This document shows, in pieces, positions 18,720 through 29,589 of a stretch of DNA of 64,000 nt. A program made the position numbers and the translations under genes. The stretch spans positions 930,001-994,000 of the forward strand of contig NZ_CP085327.1 in NCBI RefSeq assembly GCF_020614375.1, in the 5' to 3' direction. This DNA comes from Haladaptatus salinisoli. Lineage in GTDB: Archaea; Halobacteriota; Halobacteria; Halobacteriales; Haladaptataceae. Below the pieces are notes generated by a model, which saw only the letters and a list, made by a program, of their open reading frames with translations, did no database searches and was not told where the DNA came from. Position 1 is the first letter of the stretch. Each line of letters starts with the position of its first letter.

Positions 18720-20693
18720 ATGCCAGACGATACCGTGGAACTCGAAGCTCGGCTCGAAGAGGCGGAATCGTTCGAGCCACCGGAATCGTTCGTCGAGCAG
18801 GCGAACGTCTCCGACGAGGGAATCTACGACGAGTTCGAGGAGAACTGGCCGGAGTGCTGGGAGCGCGCGGCGGACCTGCTCGACTGGGACGAGGAGTACG
18901 ACACCGTGCTGGACGACGGCGACGCGCCGTTCTACGAGTGGTTCACGGACGGGTCGTTGAACGCCTCCGCGAACTGCCTCGACCGCCACCTGGACGAGCG
19001 CGGCGACGAAGCCGCCATCGAGTGGATCGGCGAACTCGGCGAGACGCGGACCTACACCTACGAGGAGCTCCACCGCGAGGTCAACGAGTGCGCGGCGGCG
19101 CTCCGCGAGTTGGGCGTCGGCGAGGACGACGTGGTGACGATGTACATGCCGATGGTGCCCGAACTCCCCGTCGCCATGCTCGCCTGCGCGCGCATCGGCG
19201 CGCCGCACTCGGTGGTGTTCGCCGGCTTCTCCGCCGACGCGCTGGCGACCCGGATGGAGAGCGCGGAGTCCGAGTACCTCATCACCTGCGACGGCTACTA
19301 CCGCCGCGGCGACCCGCTCCACCACAAGGAGAAAGCGGACGAGGGGCTCTCGCAAGTCGACCACGACGTGGCGGGCGTCGTGGTCGTCGACCGACTCGGC
19401 GACGAGTACGACCACCCGATGGATAACGGCGAGCACGACTACGGCGACCTCGTCGCCGAACAGGAGGGTGCGACGGTCGATCCGGTCGAGCGCGACGCCG
19501 AGGACATGTTGTTCCTGATGTACACCTCGGGGACGACCGGCGAGCCGAAAGGCGTCAAGCACACCACCGCGGGCTACCTCTCCTACGTGGCGTGGACCTC
19601 GCGAGCGGTGCTCGACGTGAAACCCGACGATACCTACTGGTGTTCGGCGGACATCGGTTGGATCACCGGCCACTCGTACATCGTCTACGGGCCGCTCGCG
19701 CTCGGGACGACCAGCGTCATGTACGAAGGGACGCCGGACTACCCCGAGAAGGACCGCCTCTGGGAGATCGTCGATGAGTACGACGTCGATATCTTCTACA
19801 CTGCGCCGACGGCGATCCGCGCGTTCATGAAGTGGGGGAGCGAGTATCCGGAACAGCACGACCTCTCCTCGCTGCGCCTGCTCGGCACGGTCGGCGAGCC
19901 CATCAACCCCCGCGCGTGGAAGTGGTACTACAAGCACATCGGCGGGGAGGACTGTCCCATCGTGGACACGTGGTGGCAGACCGAGACCGGCGGCATGATG
20001 GTCACGACCCTCCCGGGGATCAACACGATGAAACCCGGCAGCGCCGGCCCGCCGCTCCCCGGCGTCGACGCGAAAGTCGTCGATACCGCGGGCGAGGAGG
20101 TCGGCGCGGGACGCGCGGGCTACCTCACGATTCAGAAGCCGTGGCCGGGGATGCTCCGCACGGTCTACAAGAACGACGACCGCTACATCAGCGAGTACTG
20201 GGCCGAGTACTCCGACCCCGACGCGGACGAGTGGGTGTACTTCCCCGAGGACGGGGCGAAGTTGGACGAGGACGGCTACATCACCGTCCTCGGGCGCGTC
20301 GACGACGTGCTCAACGTCTCGGGCCACCGCCTCGGAACGATGGAAATCGAATCCGCCATCGTCGGCGTCGAGGGCGTCGCCGAAGCCGCCGTCGTCGGCG
20401 GCGACCACGAGGTGAAAGGCGAGGCGGTGTACGCCTACGTCATCACCGAGGAGGGCTCCGACGGCGACGACGAGATGCGCGACCGCATCGTGGCGGGCGT
20501 CGAGGACGCAATCGGTCCCATCGCCCGTCCCGAAGAAGTCGTCTTCACGCCCGAACTGCCGAAGACGCGCTCCGGCAAGATCATGCGCCGACTGCTGGAG
20601 GACATCGCCAACGAGGACGAGTTGGGCGACACATCGACCCTGCGGAACCCGGACGTGGTCGAGGACATCCAGCGGAAGGTGCAGGGCGACTAG
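18720..20693 (+). CDS. acs: Acetyl-CoA synthetase (AMP-forming)
   Basis: 657 residues, normal for ACS. Activates acetate through acetyl-AMP. Motifs in order: P-loop-like YTSGTTGEPKG at 267-277, WWQTETGG (acyl-AMP site), YITVLGRVDDVLNVSGHRLGT, and the C-terminal RSGKIMRR near residue 620 whose lysine is the catalytic, acetylation-sensitive residue. The Trp in the WWQTE block fits acetate preference. The N terminus is acidic. It is single-gene transcribed, with its own promoter and a T-run after the stop. Confidence 0.95.
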   Translation: MPDDTVELEARLEEAESFEPPESFVEQANVSDEGIYDEFEENWPECWERAADLLDWDEEYDTVLDDGDAPFYEWFTDGSLNASANCLDRHLDERGDEAAIEWIGELGETRTYTYEELHREVNECAAALRELGVGEDDVVTMYMPMVPELPVAMLACARIGAPHSVVFAGFSADALATRMESAESEYLITCDGYYRRGDPLHHKEKADEGLSQVDHDVAGVVVVDRLGDEYDHPMDNGEHDYGDLVAEQEGATVDPVERDAEDMLFLMYTSGTTGEPKGVKHTTAGYLSYVAWTSRAVLDVKPDDTYWCSADIGWITGHSYIVYGPLALGTTSVMYEGTPDYPEKDRLWEIVDEYDVDIFYTAPTAIRAFMKWGSEYPEQHDLSSLRLLGTVGEPINPRAWKWYYKHIGGEDCPIVDTWWQTETGGMMVTTLPGINTMKPGSAGPPLPGVDAKVVDTAGEEVGAGRAGYLTIQKPWPGMLRTVYKNDDRYISEYWAEYSDPDADEWVYFPEDGAKLDEDGYITVLGRVDDVLNVSGHRLGTMEIESAIVGVEGVAEAAVVGGDHEVKGEAVYAYVITEEGSDGDDEMRDRIVAGVEDAIGPIARPEEVVFTPELPKTRSGKIMRRLLEDIANEDELGDTSTLRNPDVVEDIQRKVQGD

Positions 20694-20721
20694 CGCGTCG
20701 CGGAACTTCGAAGGGCGACGT

Positions 20722-20730
20722 ATTTTTTCT
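20722..20730 (+). terminator. T-run after acs
   Basis: Six consecutive T residues (20723-20728) occur 30 bases after the acs stop, as expected for an archaeal intrinsic terminator. Confidence 0.35.
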
Positions 20731-20878
20731 CGACGTTCCGTATCCGGTTCGACGAAAACGCGTCTTCTCCGGCGTCGCAACCTCACCGCCACGCGCTCGC
20801 GGCGCGAGTAGCAGCGGACAGTAGCGCGAGTTCTTTATTCGGAGACGCCCGCGGAACTCGCGATGAGCGGTGTGACAG

Positions 20879-21100
20879 TCACTCGTCGGTCGTCTGGTGT
20901 AGCCCGAACGCGCACTCCAAACCGAACACGACGAGAGCCATCGTGAGGGCCTGAACGAGGAAGAACTCGTCACCCAACAGGAGACCCGCTGCGAGAACGC
21001 CGACGCCTCCCGACGTCCCTAAGAAGATCGCATACCTCACGCGCGAAAGTCCCCGCAACCACTCATCAGTGCGATTGTAGAGACGTTTCACGGCAGCCAT
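20879..21100 (-). CDS. Small two-helix membrane protein
   Basis: 73 residues starting MAAVKRLYNRTDEWLRG (ATG at 21100). A basic amphipathic N terminus is followed by two helices, around YAIFLGTSGGVGVLAAGLLL and FLVQALTMALVVFGLECAF. The family was not recognised. It sits next to the UspA and cox-cluster genes on the same strand. Confidence 0.6.
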   Translation of the reverse strand: MAAVKRLYNRTDEWLRGLSRVRYAIFLGTSGGVGVLAAGLLLGDEFFLVQALTMALVVFGLECAFGLHQTTDE

Positions 21101-21253
21101 AGTAACGAGAAGGTGGCACCGGGAAAATACGTTACGGAAGCGCGAACCCACCGAACCGAGCGCCCCGGTTTCGGACGACGATACCGCGCTACCATCTACC
21201 GGTGGTGTCGGATACCGGTACGCTCCGCATTTGCTATCGCTCGGAGACCGCCG

Positions 21254-21652
21254 CTACCGCTGTCCTTCGCCCGCGACGAGCACCGGCCGCTTCGCGTTCA
21301 GGATGACCGACTGCGCGACGCTTCCGAACAGGGCTTTCCCGGCGGGCGACCGCTTGCGACCGCCGACGCAGATGCAGTCGACGTCCCGCTCTTGGGCCAC
21401 GTCGAGGATGGTGTCGGCCGGGCTGCCGCTCGTCTCGACCAAGTCGGTGTCGATGCCCGCCTCTTCGAGCGTCTCCTGCGCTCGGCGGACGCTCGCGACC
21501 TGCAAGGCGGACGCGCCGCTGGAGTTGTCGGTGAACGAGTAGAGGAGCGTGGCTCGGATAGCGGACGACGCCTCCGGCAGGTCGGCGACCGCGGTGGCCT
21601 GTGCCGTCGCGCGCGATTCGTTTTCGTCCAGCGCGATGAGGACGTGATACAT
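21254..21652 (-). CDS. Universal stress protein (UspA family)
   Basis: 132 residues. It begins MYHVLIALDENES, has the central DTILDVAQERDVDCICVGGRKRS segment and ends with KALFGSVAQSVILNAKRPVLV, the Usp ATP-binding G-rich region. Such proteins are cytoplasmic nucleotide-binding stress factors. It lies 24 bases after a cox-cluster membrane gene, so the two may be cotranscribed. Confidence 0.88.
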   Translation of the reverse strand: MYHVLIALDENESRATAQATAVADLPEASSAIRATLLYSFTDNSSGASALQVASVRRAQETLEEAGIDTDLVETSGSPADTILDVAQERDVDCICVGGRKRSPAGKALFGSVAQSVILNAKRPVLVAGEGQR

Positions 21653-21676
21653 AGTGGAACGTCCGTCGGATTCGGC

Positions 21677-21940
21677 TTAGCCCTTGGGGTGGTCGTCGTA
21701 GCGCTCTGCGACGAGCACGACCAGAGAGAGCAGGACGCCGAGGAACAGGCCGATGGTCACCATCCCGAAGATGGCCAACCCGACCGGCGTCGGCTGTAGC
21801 TCGACGAGACCGAGCAGGGAGACGGGTCGGAGGTCGTCCGGGCCGAACGTTCCGAGCAGGACGCCGACGACCCCAGCGAACGAAACCAAAAAGACGTACA
21901 ACCCGAGAACGAGGGTACGACCCTGGAATCGAGATGGCAC
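21677..21940 (-). CDS. Cox-cluster small membrane protein
   Basis: 87 residues with two helices (around 10-30 and 56-78) and a basic DDHPKG tail. The start is GTG at 21940. Small proteins of this kind accompany cytochrome oxidase genes in haloarchaea (I recall DUF7520, not checked). Function unknown; an assembly or accessory role is inferred from position only. Confidence 0.65.
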   Translation of the reverse strand: MPSRFQGRTLVLGLYVFLVSFAGVVGVLLGTFGPDDLRPVSLLGLVELQPTPVGLAIFGMVTIGLFLGVLLSLVVLVAERYDDHPKG

Positions 21941-22000
21941 GGACGAATCTTACGACGGGGCAAGGATTAGCCTTTTCATCCGCTCGCACCTAGGTGGCGT

Positions 22001-22087
22001 ATGTCCGAAAAAGAACTGCTGTTGGTCGTCCTCGGTGGCATCGCCGTGCTCATGTTCGCGATGGGAATCATCCTCGCGACGACGTGA
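22001..22087 (+). CDS. 28-residue single-helix membrane protein
   Basis: ATG at 22001 and TGA at 22085-22087 enclose 28 codons: a charged MSEKE start, then one helix (LLLVVLGGIAVLMFAMGIIL) ending ATT. The clean composition, and its place between two cox-cluster genes with 60 bases on one side and 21 on the other, suggest a real peptide, perhaps like the tiny subunits seen in other terminal oxidases. Confidence 0.55.
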   Translation: MSEKELLLVVLGGIAVLMFAMGIILATT

Positions 22088-22108
22088 CGAAAAACGCGTT
22101 CGATTCGC

Positions 22109-23860
<1,752 letters not shown>

Positions 23861-24143
23861 GCGAGAGCGTCGGGACTACAGGGTAAAGAAAGGTTAGGTT
23901 ACGGCTCGGCGGGGAGCGGAAACGATAGCATACGACAGCTGATACCGCACGACACGGCCGAGGTGCCCGGCGCGAGTACCGACGAGCGAGGCGGGCGCGA
24001 GGCGAGTCGATTACTCCCGAGACTATCGACGGAAACGGCTCTAGCGAAACCGTAAGTACGACCGTACCGAACCGGGAGAGTCACGAATCCGCGCGCATCG
24101 CTCCGAGCGCGGCTCGGTGCGCGTCGTTGGCGCAAAAAAAGGA

Positions 24144-24371
24144 TTAGGCGCCGCCCGGGCCCTCGATTTTGATCGCCGCGACGTACGTCAACAGGGCGAG
24201 CGCGACGAAGGGGACCACCAGCAGTCCCCAGCCGATTACGTCGATGAAGAAGCTTCCCTTCCACGGGGTGACGACGATGAAGAGGACGAGGAAGAACGCC
24301 ATGATTCCGAGTGGGACGACGTTGACCGTGAGGTCCAGGATGGTTTCCCGGTCGAAGACTCGTTCTGCCAT
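24144..24371 (-). CDS. Cox-cluster two-helix protein (DUF6684-like)
   Basis: 75 residues from the ATG at 24371, beginning MAERVFDRETILDLTVNVVP. Two hydrophobic helices are separated by VVTPWKGSFF. I recall this pattern as a haloarchaeal cox-cluster family (DUF6684, from memory). Function unknown; membrane location is clear. The start was chosen over an upstream in-frame ATG because MAERVFDRETI looks like the conserved beginning. Confidence 0.7.
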   Translation of the reverse strand: MAERVFDRETILDLTVNVVPLGIMAFFLVLFIVVTPWKGSFFIDVIGWGLLVVPFVALALLTYVAAIKIEGPGGA

Positions 24372-24419
24372 AGTGTGAGAACGTAGAGAACAGGGCGTCA
24401 AATAGGTTTGTGATTCGAC

Positions 24420-24785
24420 TCAGATCGCCTGCGGTTGCCAGAGCGCCCCCGCGATGCCGCCGACGAGCAGGACGACGCCGCCGACGAGGATGGCCGTGCC
24501 GCGCAGCCTGATGGATCCGGTCGTCAGCGTCCAGAGGGCACCGCCGACCAGGAACGCCACCCCGGCCGAGACGACGAGTCCCTTCCACGGATTGCGGATG
24601 TACTCCGACTCGCGGAGGATGCCGACGACGCTCCCGACGAACATCAGCATGCCGCCGACCGCGACGGGAAAGAGAACCTCTGCCATCACGATGCCGACCT
24701 CGAACAGCGCGAGACCGAACGCGACGAACAGCGGCCACGGGCTGGATTTTCGGTACTGGTCGGAGAGTCCCGGTTGTTCGTCCAT
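24420..24785 (-). CDS. Cox-cluster four-helix membrane protein
   Basis: 121 residues starting MDEQPGLSDQYRKSSPWPLF, with four evenly spaced helices. It lies 48 bases upstream of the preceding gene on the same strand. Probably a conserved haloarchaeal cox-cluster protein (DUF7541 from memory, unverified). No catalytic residues are apparent; an oxidase assembly or accessory role is inferred from neighbours. Confidence 0.65.
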   Translation of the reverse strand: MDEQPGLSDQYRKSSPWPLFVAFGLALFEVGIVMAEVLFPVAVGGMLMFVGSVVGILRESEYIRNPWKGLVVSAGVAFLVGGALWTLTTGSIRLRGTAILVGGVVLLVGGIAGALWQPQAI

Positions 24786-25024
24786 GCGCTGGCTTGGGGC
24801 TTCAGCGGTTTGACCGTTGCGTCTTTCGACGCCCGCGGTTCGTCACGCTCTCCGAGGTCGATCGTTGCGTCGTTGATCAACGACGCAGCAAGGCGATCCG
24901 TATCGAATATAAAACCGAACGGACGGTAGAATCATCGTCTATCGAGACGTACATAGCGATCTTACCACTATAATGTAAATATATTTCAAACTCCGTCAAT
25001 GATTGGAAATTCGACGATAGAAGC

Positions 25025-25036
25025 ATATTATAAAGG
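25025..25036 (+). promoter_or_regulatory. TATA-type promoter of the PhoD-like gene
   Basis: TATTATAAAGG lies about 30 bases before the ATG at 25065, inside an unusually AT-rich 280-base intergenic stretch. No phosphate-responsive operator could be recognised. Confidence 0.45.
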
Positions 25037-25064
25037 CTCATGATTCTACTATCAATTTCCTCGA

Positions 25065-27005
25065 ATGCGTAAAATGACGGAAATTGATAGCGGAAGTGAG
25101 ACGCGCGCGCAACAAAACGAATCCCTCTCTTCCAAGCGTCGGGAGTTCCTCCAGACGGCAACGGGCGTGGTCGGGCTTACGGCGTTCGGAACGATGGGAC
25201 TCGCCGCGGCGAACCGCGACACCGCCGGTCGATTCGGCGACGACCCGTTCAAACTCGGCGTCGCTTCCGGCGACCCCCTCCCGGACTCGGTCGTACTCTG
25301 GACGCGCCTCGCACCCGAACCCCTCGAGGCCGACGGCGGAATGCCCGATACAAAGGTGCCCGTCACGTGGAAAGTAGCCGCTCGCGAAAACATGCGGCAG
25401 GTCGTGAAAGCCGGTACGGCGTACGCCCGCCCCGAGCACGCCCACTCCGTACACGTCGAAACCGAGGGACTCGAGCCAAACACCGAATACTATTACCAGT
25501 TTCAGGTCGGCGCTGCTAAAAGTCCGGTCGGCCGGACGAAGACCGCACCGGCACCCGACTCGAACGTCGACGAACTCAACTTCGCGTTCGCATCCTGTCA
25601 GAACTATCCGCACGGGTACTACACCTCCCACCAGCACCTTGCCGAAGAGGACCTCGACGTGGTATTCCACCTCGGCGATTACATCTACGAGGGAGACTCG
25701 GAGGGGCCGTTCGGCCGTGCCCACGAACCACCGCGAGAGATAGAGACTCTGGCCGACTATCGCATCCGACACGCGCAGTACAAGACCGATCCGAACCTCC
25801 AAGACGCCCACGCGGCGTTCCCCTGGTTCATCACGTGGGACGACCACGAAGTCGTGAACAACTACGCCGACGAAATCGATGAGGGAACGCCACCGGAGGA
25901 GTTCCGCAAGCGACGAGCCGCGGCCTACCAAGCCTACTGGGAGCACCAGCCGATACGCCGCTCTCGAATGCCCGACGGGCCCGATATGCCCCTCTATCGT
26001 CGGTTCAGGTTCGGACAGTTGGCCGAATTCAACATCCTCGACACCCGCCAGTACCGCGACGACCAGACTTCCTCCACCGAGAAGGCGAAGGATCCCGAAC
26101 GAACCATCCTCGGCGACGAACAGGAACAGTGGCTGCTGGACGGGTTAGAGAACGCTACGTCCCGGTGGAACGTGCTCGCGAACCAAGTTCCCGTCGCGGC
26201 GACCGACGAAAACGCGGATCCGGACGACGTCGACTTCGGCGGCGGAGACAAGTGGGACGGATACCGGGCCGATCGCCAGACGCTGCTCGATGCGATGGCC
26301 GAGAACGACGATCTCAACCCGGTCGTCATCACCGGCGACGTTCACCGTAATTACGCCTACAATCTCAAAGCCGACTTTTCGAATCCCGACTCCGAAACGG
26401 TTGGAACCGAGTACGTCGGCACGTCGATCTCCTCGTTCGGGGACACGTCCGGGCTCACCCAGTACGGTTCGTCAGCGGGGGAACCTTGGCAGGAGTTCTT
26501 CAACGTCGATCGAGGCTACGTCCGCTGTACGCTCACGCCCGAGCAATGGCGGACCGACTACCGCGTCGTCTCGACCGTCGAAGAACCGACAGCGACGGTC
26601 GACACCCTCGCATCGTTCGTAACGGAGGCCGGTAATCCCGGCGCACAACTGATTTCGGAACGACCGGAGGAAGAACCCGTGGAAATCGCCGAAATTCGCC
26701 CCGATCAGGACGGGGATCTCACCAACGAGTACGTCGCGCTGAAAAACGAGGGCGACGACGACATCGATATGTCGGACTTCGTTCTCAGCTTCGAAGGCGG
26801 TCGGGCGCAAAACTACACGTTCGGTGACTTCACCCTCGGAGCGGGCGAGACGGTCACCGTCCGAAACGGAAGCGGCGAGGACACTCGGTCGACCCTCTAC
26901 ACCGGGTTCGACGGAGCGGTCTTAAACAACGGCGATCCCGACACCGTGGTCGTCGCTAACGACGAGGGAATCATCATCGACGAAGAGTCGTATCAGCCGC
27001 GATAA
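25065..27005 (+). CDS. phoD: Secreted PhoD-type phosphatase with lamin-tail-like C-terminus
   Basis: 646 residues. A Tat signal is present (KRREFLQ at 24-30, then a hydrophobic stretch to about residue 50). A PhoD N-terminal Ig-like domain precedes the metallophosphatase core with FASCQNYPHG, FHLGDYIYEG, TWDDHEVVNNYAD and VITGDVHRNYAYN, which supply the Fe/Ca ligands. PhoD enzymes hydrolyse phosphomono- or diesters outside the cell. After about residue 540 comes an extra beta domain with NEYVALKNEG and FTLGAGETVTVRNG, the pattern of lamin-tail (LTD) domains, possibly for cell-surface binding. An ATG at 25074 is an alternative start. Confidence 0.88.
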   Translation: MRKMTEIDSGSETRAQQNESLSSKRREFLQTATGVVGLTAFGTMGLAAANRDTAGRFGDDPFKLGVASGDPLPDSVVLWTRLAPEPLEADGGMPDTKVPVTWKVAARENMRQVVKAGTAYARPEHAHSVHVETEGLEPNTEYYYQFQVGAAKSPVGRTKTAPAPDSNVDELNFAFASCQNYPHGYYTSHQHLAEEDLDVVFHLGDYIYEGDSEGPFGRAHEPPREIETLADYRIRHAQYKTDPNLQDAHAAFPWFITWDDHEVVNNYADEIDEGTPPEEFRKRRAAAYQAYWEHQPIRRSRMPDGPDMPLYRRFRFGQLAEFNILDTRQYRDDQTSSTEKAKDPERTILGDEQEQWLLDGLENATSRWNVLANQVPVAATDENADPDDVDFGGGDKWDGYRADRQTLLDAMAENDDLNPVVITGDVHRNYAYNLKADFSNPDSETVGTEYVGTSISSFGDTSGLTQYGSSAGEPWQEFFNVDRGYVRCTLTPEQWRTDYRVVSTVEEPTATVDTLASFVTEAGNPGAQLISERPEEEPVEIAEIRPDQDGDLTNEYVALKNEGDDDIDMSDFVLSFEGGRAQNYTFGDFTLGAGETVTVRNGSGEDTRSTLYTGFDGAVLNNGDPDTVVVANDEGIIIDEESYQPR

Positions 27006-27374
27006 GGTCGACGCCGGAGCACGACCTATTTTTAACGGGCGCGAGTGAACGGAACGGCGCGCGCTCGAAGCGGAAGTACGTCGCGTTCACACCGTCGACA
27101 TCGGCGTCATCACTCTTCCCTCGGGGGAAAAGAGGTATTGGCCTACTCGTCGGAACCCGGCGCGGCGGTTCGCGACGCGGGGAGAACGTCGGCGACTCCG
27201 CCGGCTCCGAAACGAGACGGAAGGACCGTCGAACCGATCCGTGGTATGCGGACGCGGACGCCCGTTGAGAGAATCCGCTCGCGTGCTCGTCACCGTTTCG
27301 CCGAAGCGGTCGTACCACGACCGTGGCAGCTCGCAGGCCGAGGTGCGAGGCGAGGAGCTCCGCCGTCCGCCCTT
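27006..27374. other. Convergent intergenic gap, no gene recognised
   Basis: This 369-base stretch lies between the 3-prime ends of the phosphatase and MFS genes. A short T-rich segment (CTATTTTTAAC near 27026) could terminate the phosphatase transcript. Short open frames here look like high-GC noise. Confidence 0.4.
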
Positions 27375-28568
27375 TCACCACCGCGGACTCGGCGTCTCGA
27401 ACCGGTCGACTCGAAAAACGACCGGGAGGACGATCAGCGCGAGGGCGATTTCGACGCCGCCCGCGACCGCGAACGCGGCGACGTAGCCGAACCGGTCGGC
27501 CACCGCGCCGCCGACGAGGATGCCGGCCAAGAACCCGACGCTTCCGAACGCGTTGAACCCGGCCATCGCGACTCCCCGATCGCTGCTCGGGGCCAAGTCG
27601 GTGACCAGGGCCATCGTCGCCGGAGCCATCATCGCGCCGATGATTCCGACGAGAACCATCGCCAGCGCGGCCGCGCCCACCGACGGCGCGACGCCGACGC
27701 CGACGACCGCGACGCCGTACAGCGTCGACCCGGCGACGACGGGAATCGTTCGCCCGATGCGGTCGGAGACGACGCCGAATGGGTACTGGAGGAGCGCGAA
27801 CGGCGCGAAAAAGAGCGCGAGCATGAGGCCGGTCGCCCCGGGGTCGAGGTCGAAAACCTGCCGAAAGTACAGCGTCCCGACGAGCGCGAAGAACCCGGCC
27901 GTCAGGCGGTCGATGAAGCCGAAGGCGTACGGGACGAGCAACAACGGCGTCTCCCGAATCCGGACGATGGCGGCCGAAAACCCCTCCCGGCGGGTGCTCG
28001 TCCCGTCGTCCTCGAGGACGACCGCCGCGACGACCGCGACGGCCAGCAACAGTCCGCCGGCGACGTACACGGGGACGAGCGGGCCGAGTTCGTAGAGTTG
28101 GCCGCCGAGCGGCGCTCCGAGCGCGGTTCCGCCGCCGATGGCGATGCCGGCCGCACCCATGTTCCGCCCGTGGCCGCCGTCGAGGTCCATCAGCATCGTA
28201 ATCGAAAGCGAGAACGCGCCGATGGTCGCCGCACCTTGAAGGATTCTGAGCCCGAGCGCCGTCCCGAAGGTGGCCGCGTCGAGCGTCGGCAGCAGTCCGA
28301 GCAGGCCGTACCCGACGAAGCCGCCGACCGCCCCGGCGACGATGAACGGAACGCGCCGCCCCGTCGCGTCGCTCGCCGCACCCCAGAGACCGGCGAACGC
28401 GACGAACGCTGCGAACTCGGCGGCGAGGAACCACATGCTCGCCCGAAGCGCCTCCCCTCCGCCGAAGACGACGACCAGCGTATCGATGCCCGGGTACAGC
28501 AGCACCTGCGCGAGCAGGATGACGAAGATGGTTCCGGAGAGCGCGATACGATTTCGACGGGTGGACAT
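27375..28568 (-). CDS. Major facilitator superfamily transporter
   Basis: 397 residues from MSTRRNRIAL (ATG at 28568), about 12 helices. Loop motifs fit drug/sugar exporters of the MFS: WGAASDATGRRVPF between TM2 and TM3, and FGVVSDRIGRTIPV in the matching second-half position. There is no substrate-specific signature and no regulator beside it. An in-frame ATG at 28616 would add 16 polar residues. Confidence 0.88.
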   Translation of the reverse strand: MSTRRNRIALSGTIFVILLAQVLLYPGIDTLVVVFGGGEALRASMWFLAAEFAAFVAFAGLWGAASDATGRRVPFIVAGAVGGFVGYGLLGLLPTLDAATFGTALGLRILQGAATIGAFSLSITMLMDLDGGHGRNMGAAGIAIGGGTALGAPLGGQLYELGPLVPVYVAGGLLLAVAVVAAVVLEDDGTSTRREGFSAAIVRIRETPLLLVPYAFGFIDRLTAGFFALVGTLYFRQVFDLDPGATGLMLALFFAPFALLQYPFGVVSDRIGRTIPVVAGSTLYGVAVVGVGVAPSVGAAALAMVLVGIIGAMMAPATMALVTDLAPSSDRGVAMAGFNAFGSVGFLAGILVGGAVADRFGYVAAFAVAGGVEIALALIVLPVVFRVDRFETPSPRW

Positions 28569-28676
28569 GGTGCTCGATTCCTCCTTGGGAGGTGTGCTTG
28601 AAGACACTACCGTCACGTTCGTCAGTCGCCCCGCGACTCGGCGGGAGCTTCCCTCCTCGGCTCCTTCGAAACCCGC

Positions 28677-29369
28677 TCAGAACTCGTAGTCGCGGATCCG
28701 AAGCTCCCGGCCGTGTTTCGCTCTTAACTCTTCCCTGCCGGCCTCGACCCTCGCGCCGTCGCTCGTTACGCTGCCCCGTCGTCGATGATAGACGAACAGC
28801 GGCTCCGCGACGTGATAGCCGTCGAGGCCGGCGTCGAGGTACCGCAGCAACAGATCGTACTCCGCGAATATCATCTCCGGGTCGTACAGGCCGAACTCTC
28901 GGAGCTGTTCGGTTCGGTGCATCGTCCCGACTTTGACGGTGTTCAGGACGTTCGCCCCCGTATCGACGCGGACTCGTTCGCCGTCGGGAAATCGCTCGTA
29001 GTAATCGCTGTAGACGAAATCGATACCCGGTTCGGCCGCGAGGATATCCGACTGCCGCTCGACCAACGACGGAAGGAACTCGTCGTCCGCGTCGAGCACC
29101 ACGAGATACTCGCCCCGCGCCTCCTCGATTCCGCGGTTGCAGGCTATCGTTCCGTCGCCGCTGTTTCGCTCGTTTTGCACGAGGCGCAGGTACGACGCGT
29201 CGAACTCCTCGACGATAGCCGCGGTTCCGTCGGTCGAACCGTCGTCGACGACGACGTGCTCGATTCTAGCCGCGTCGACGGTCTGTCGTCGGACGCTCCG
29301 GAGCGCCCGCTCGACGTGCTTCTCGGCGTCGTACGCCGCGGTGACGATAGAGACGGAAGGGCGTTTCAT
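28677..29369 (-). CDS. Family 2 glycosyltransferase
   Basis: 230 residues from the ATG at 29369. It has the GT-A opening PSVSIVTAAYDAEKHVERALRSV, the nucleotide-sugar site VVDDGSTDGT and the metal-binding VVLDADDEF (DxD). No membrane helix, so cytoplasmic or peripheral. It likely adds a sugar to a lipid or glycan precursor. It is alone, not inside a glycan cluster, and the acceptor cannot be inferred. Confidence 0.9.
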   Translation of the reverse strand: MKRPSVSIVTAAYDAEKHVERALRSVRRQTVDAARIEHVVVDDGSTDGTAAIVEEFDASYLRLVQNERNSGDGTIACNRGIEEARGEYLVVLDADDEFLPSLVERQSDILAAEPGIDFVYSDYYERFPDGERVRVDTGANVLNTVKVGTMHRTEQLREFGLYDPEMIFAEYDLLLRYLDAGLDGYHVAEPLFVYHRRRGSVTSDGARVEAGREELRAKHGRELRIRDYEF

Positions 29370-29589
29370 TTGGGGACCACTCCGAACGAACAGTCGTCGA
29401 TAGTAATAGTTTAGCCACACCATCGAACCGATGGTTCCCCCGACGGCGACGCGATCCACCGCAACTGAACGACCATCGAACGACGGAGAGCGTCTCCGTC
29501 CGCGGTCGACCGGAGCGCCCTTTATCTCACACCGTTTTCGATGCCGTCGACGGCACGATTTAAGAGTTCGGAGACGCTGACTACGGGGT

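Noticed and set aside
23892..23901. GGTTAGGTTA before coxA as a DtxR box
   Set aside because: It is a direct half-site with no dyad partner, so it does not meet the palindrome seen at 59099.
24877..25161. 94-codon minus-strand frame in the AT-rich gap before phoD
   Set aside because: It overlaps the start and Tat signal of the phosphatase and has no conserved pattern; TATA-like sequence runs through it.
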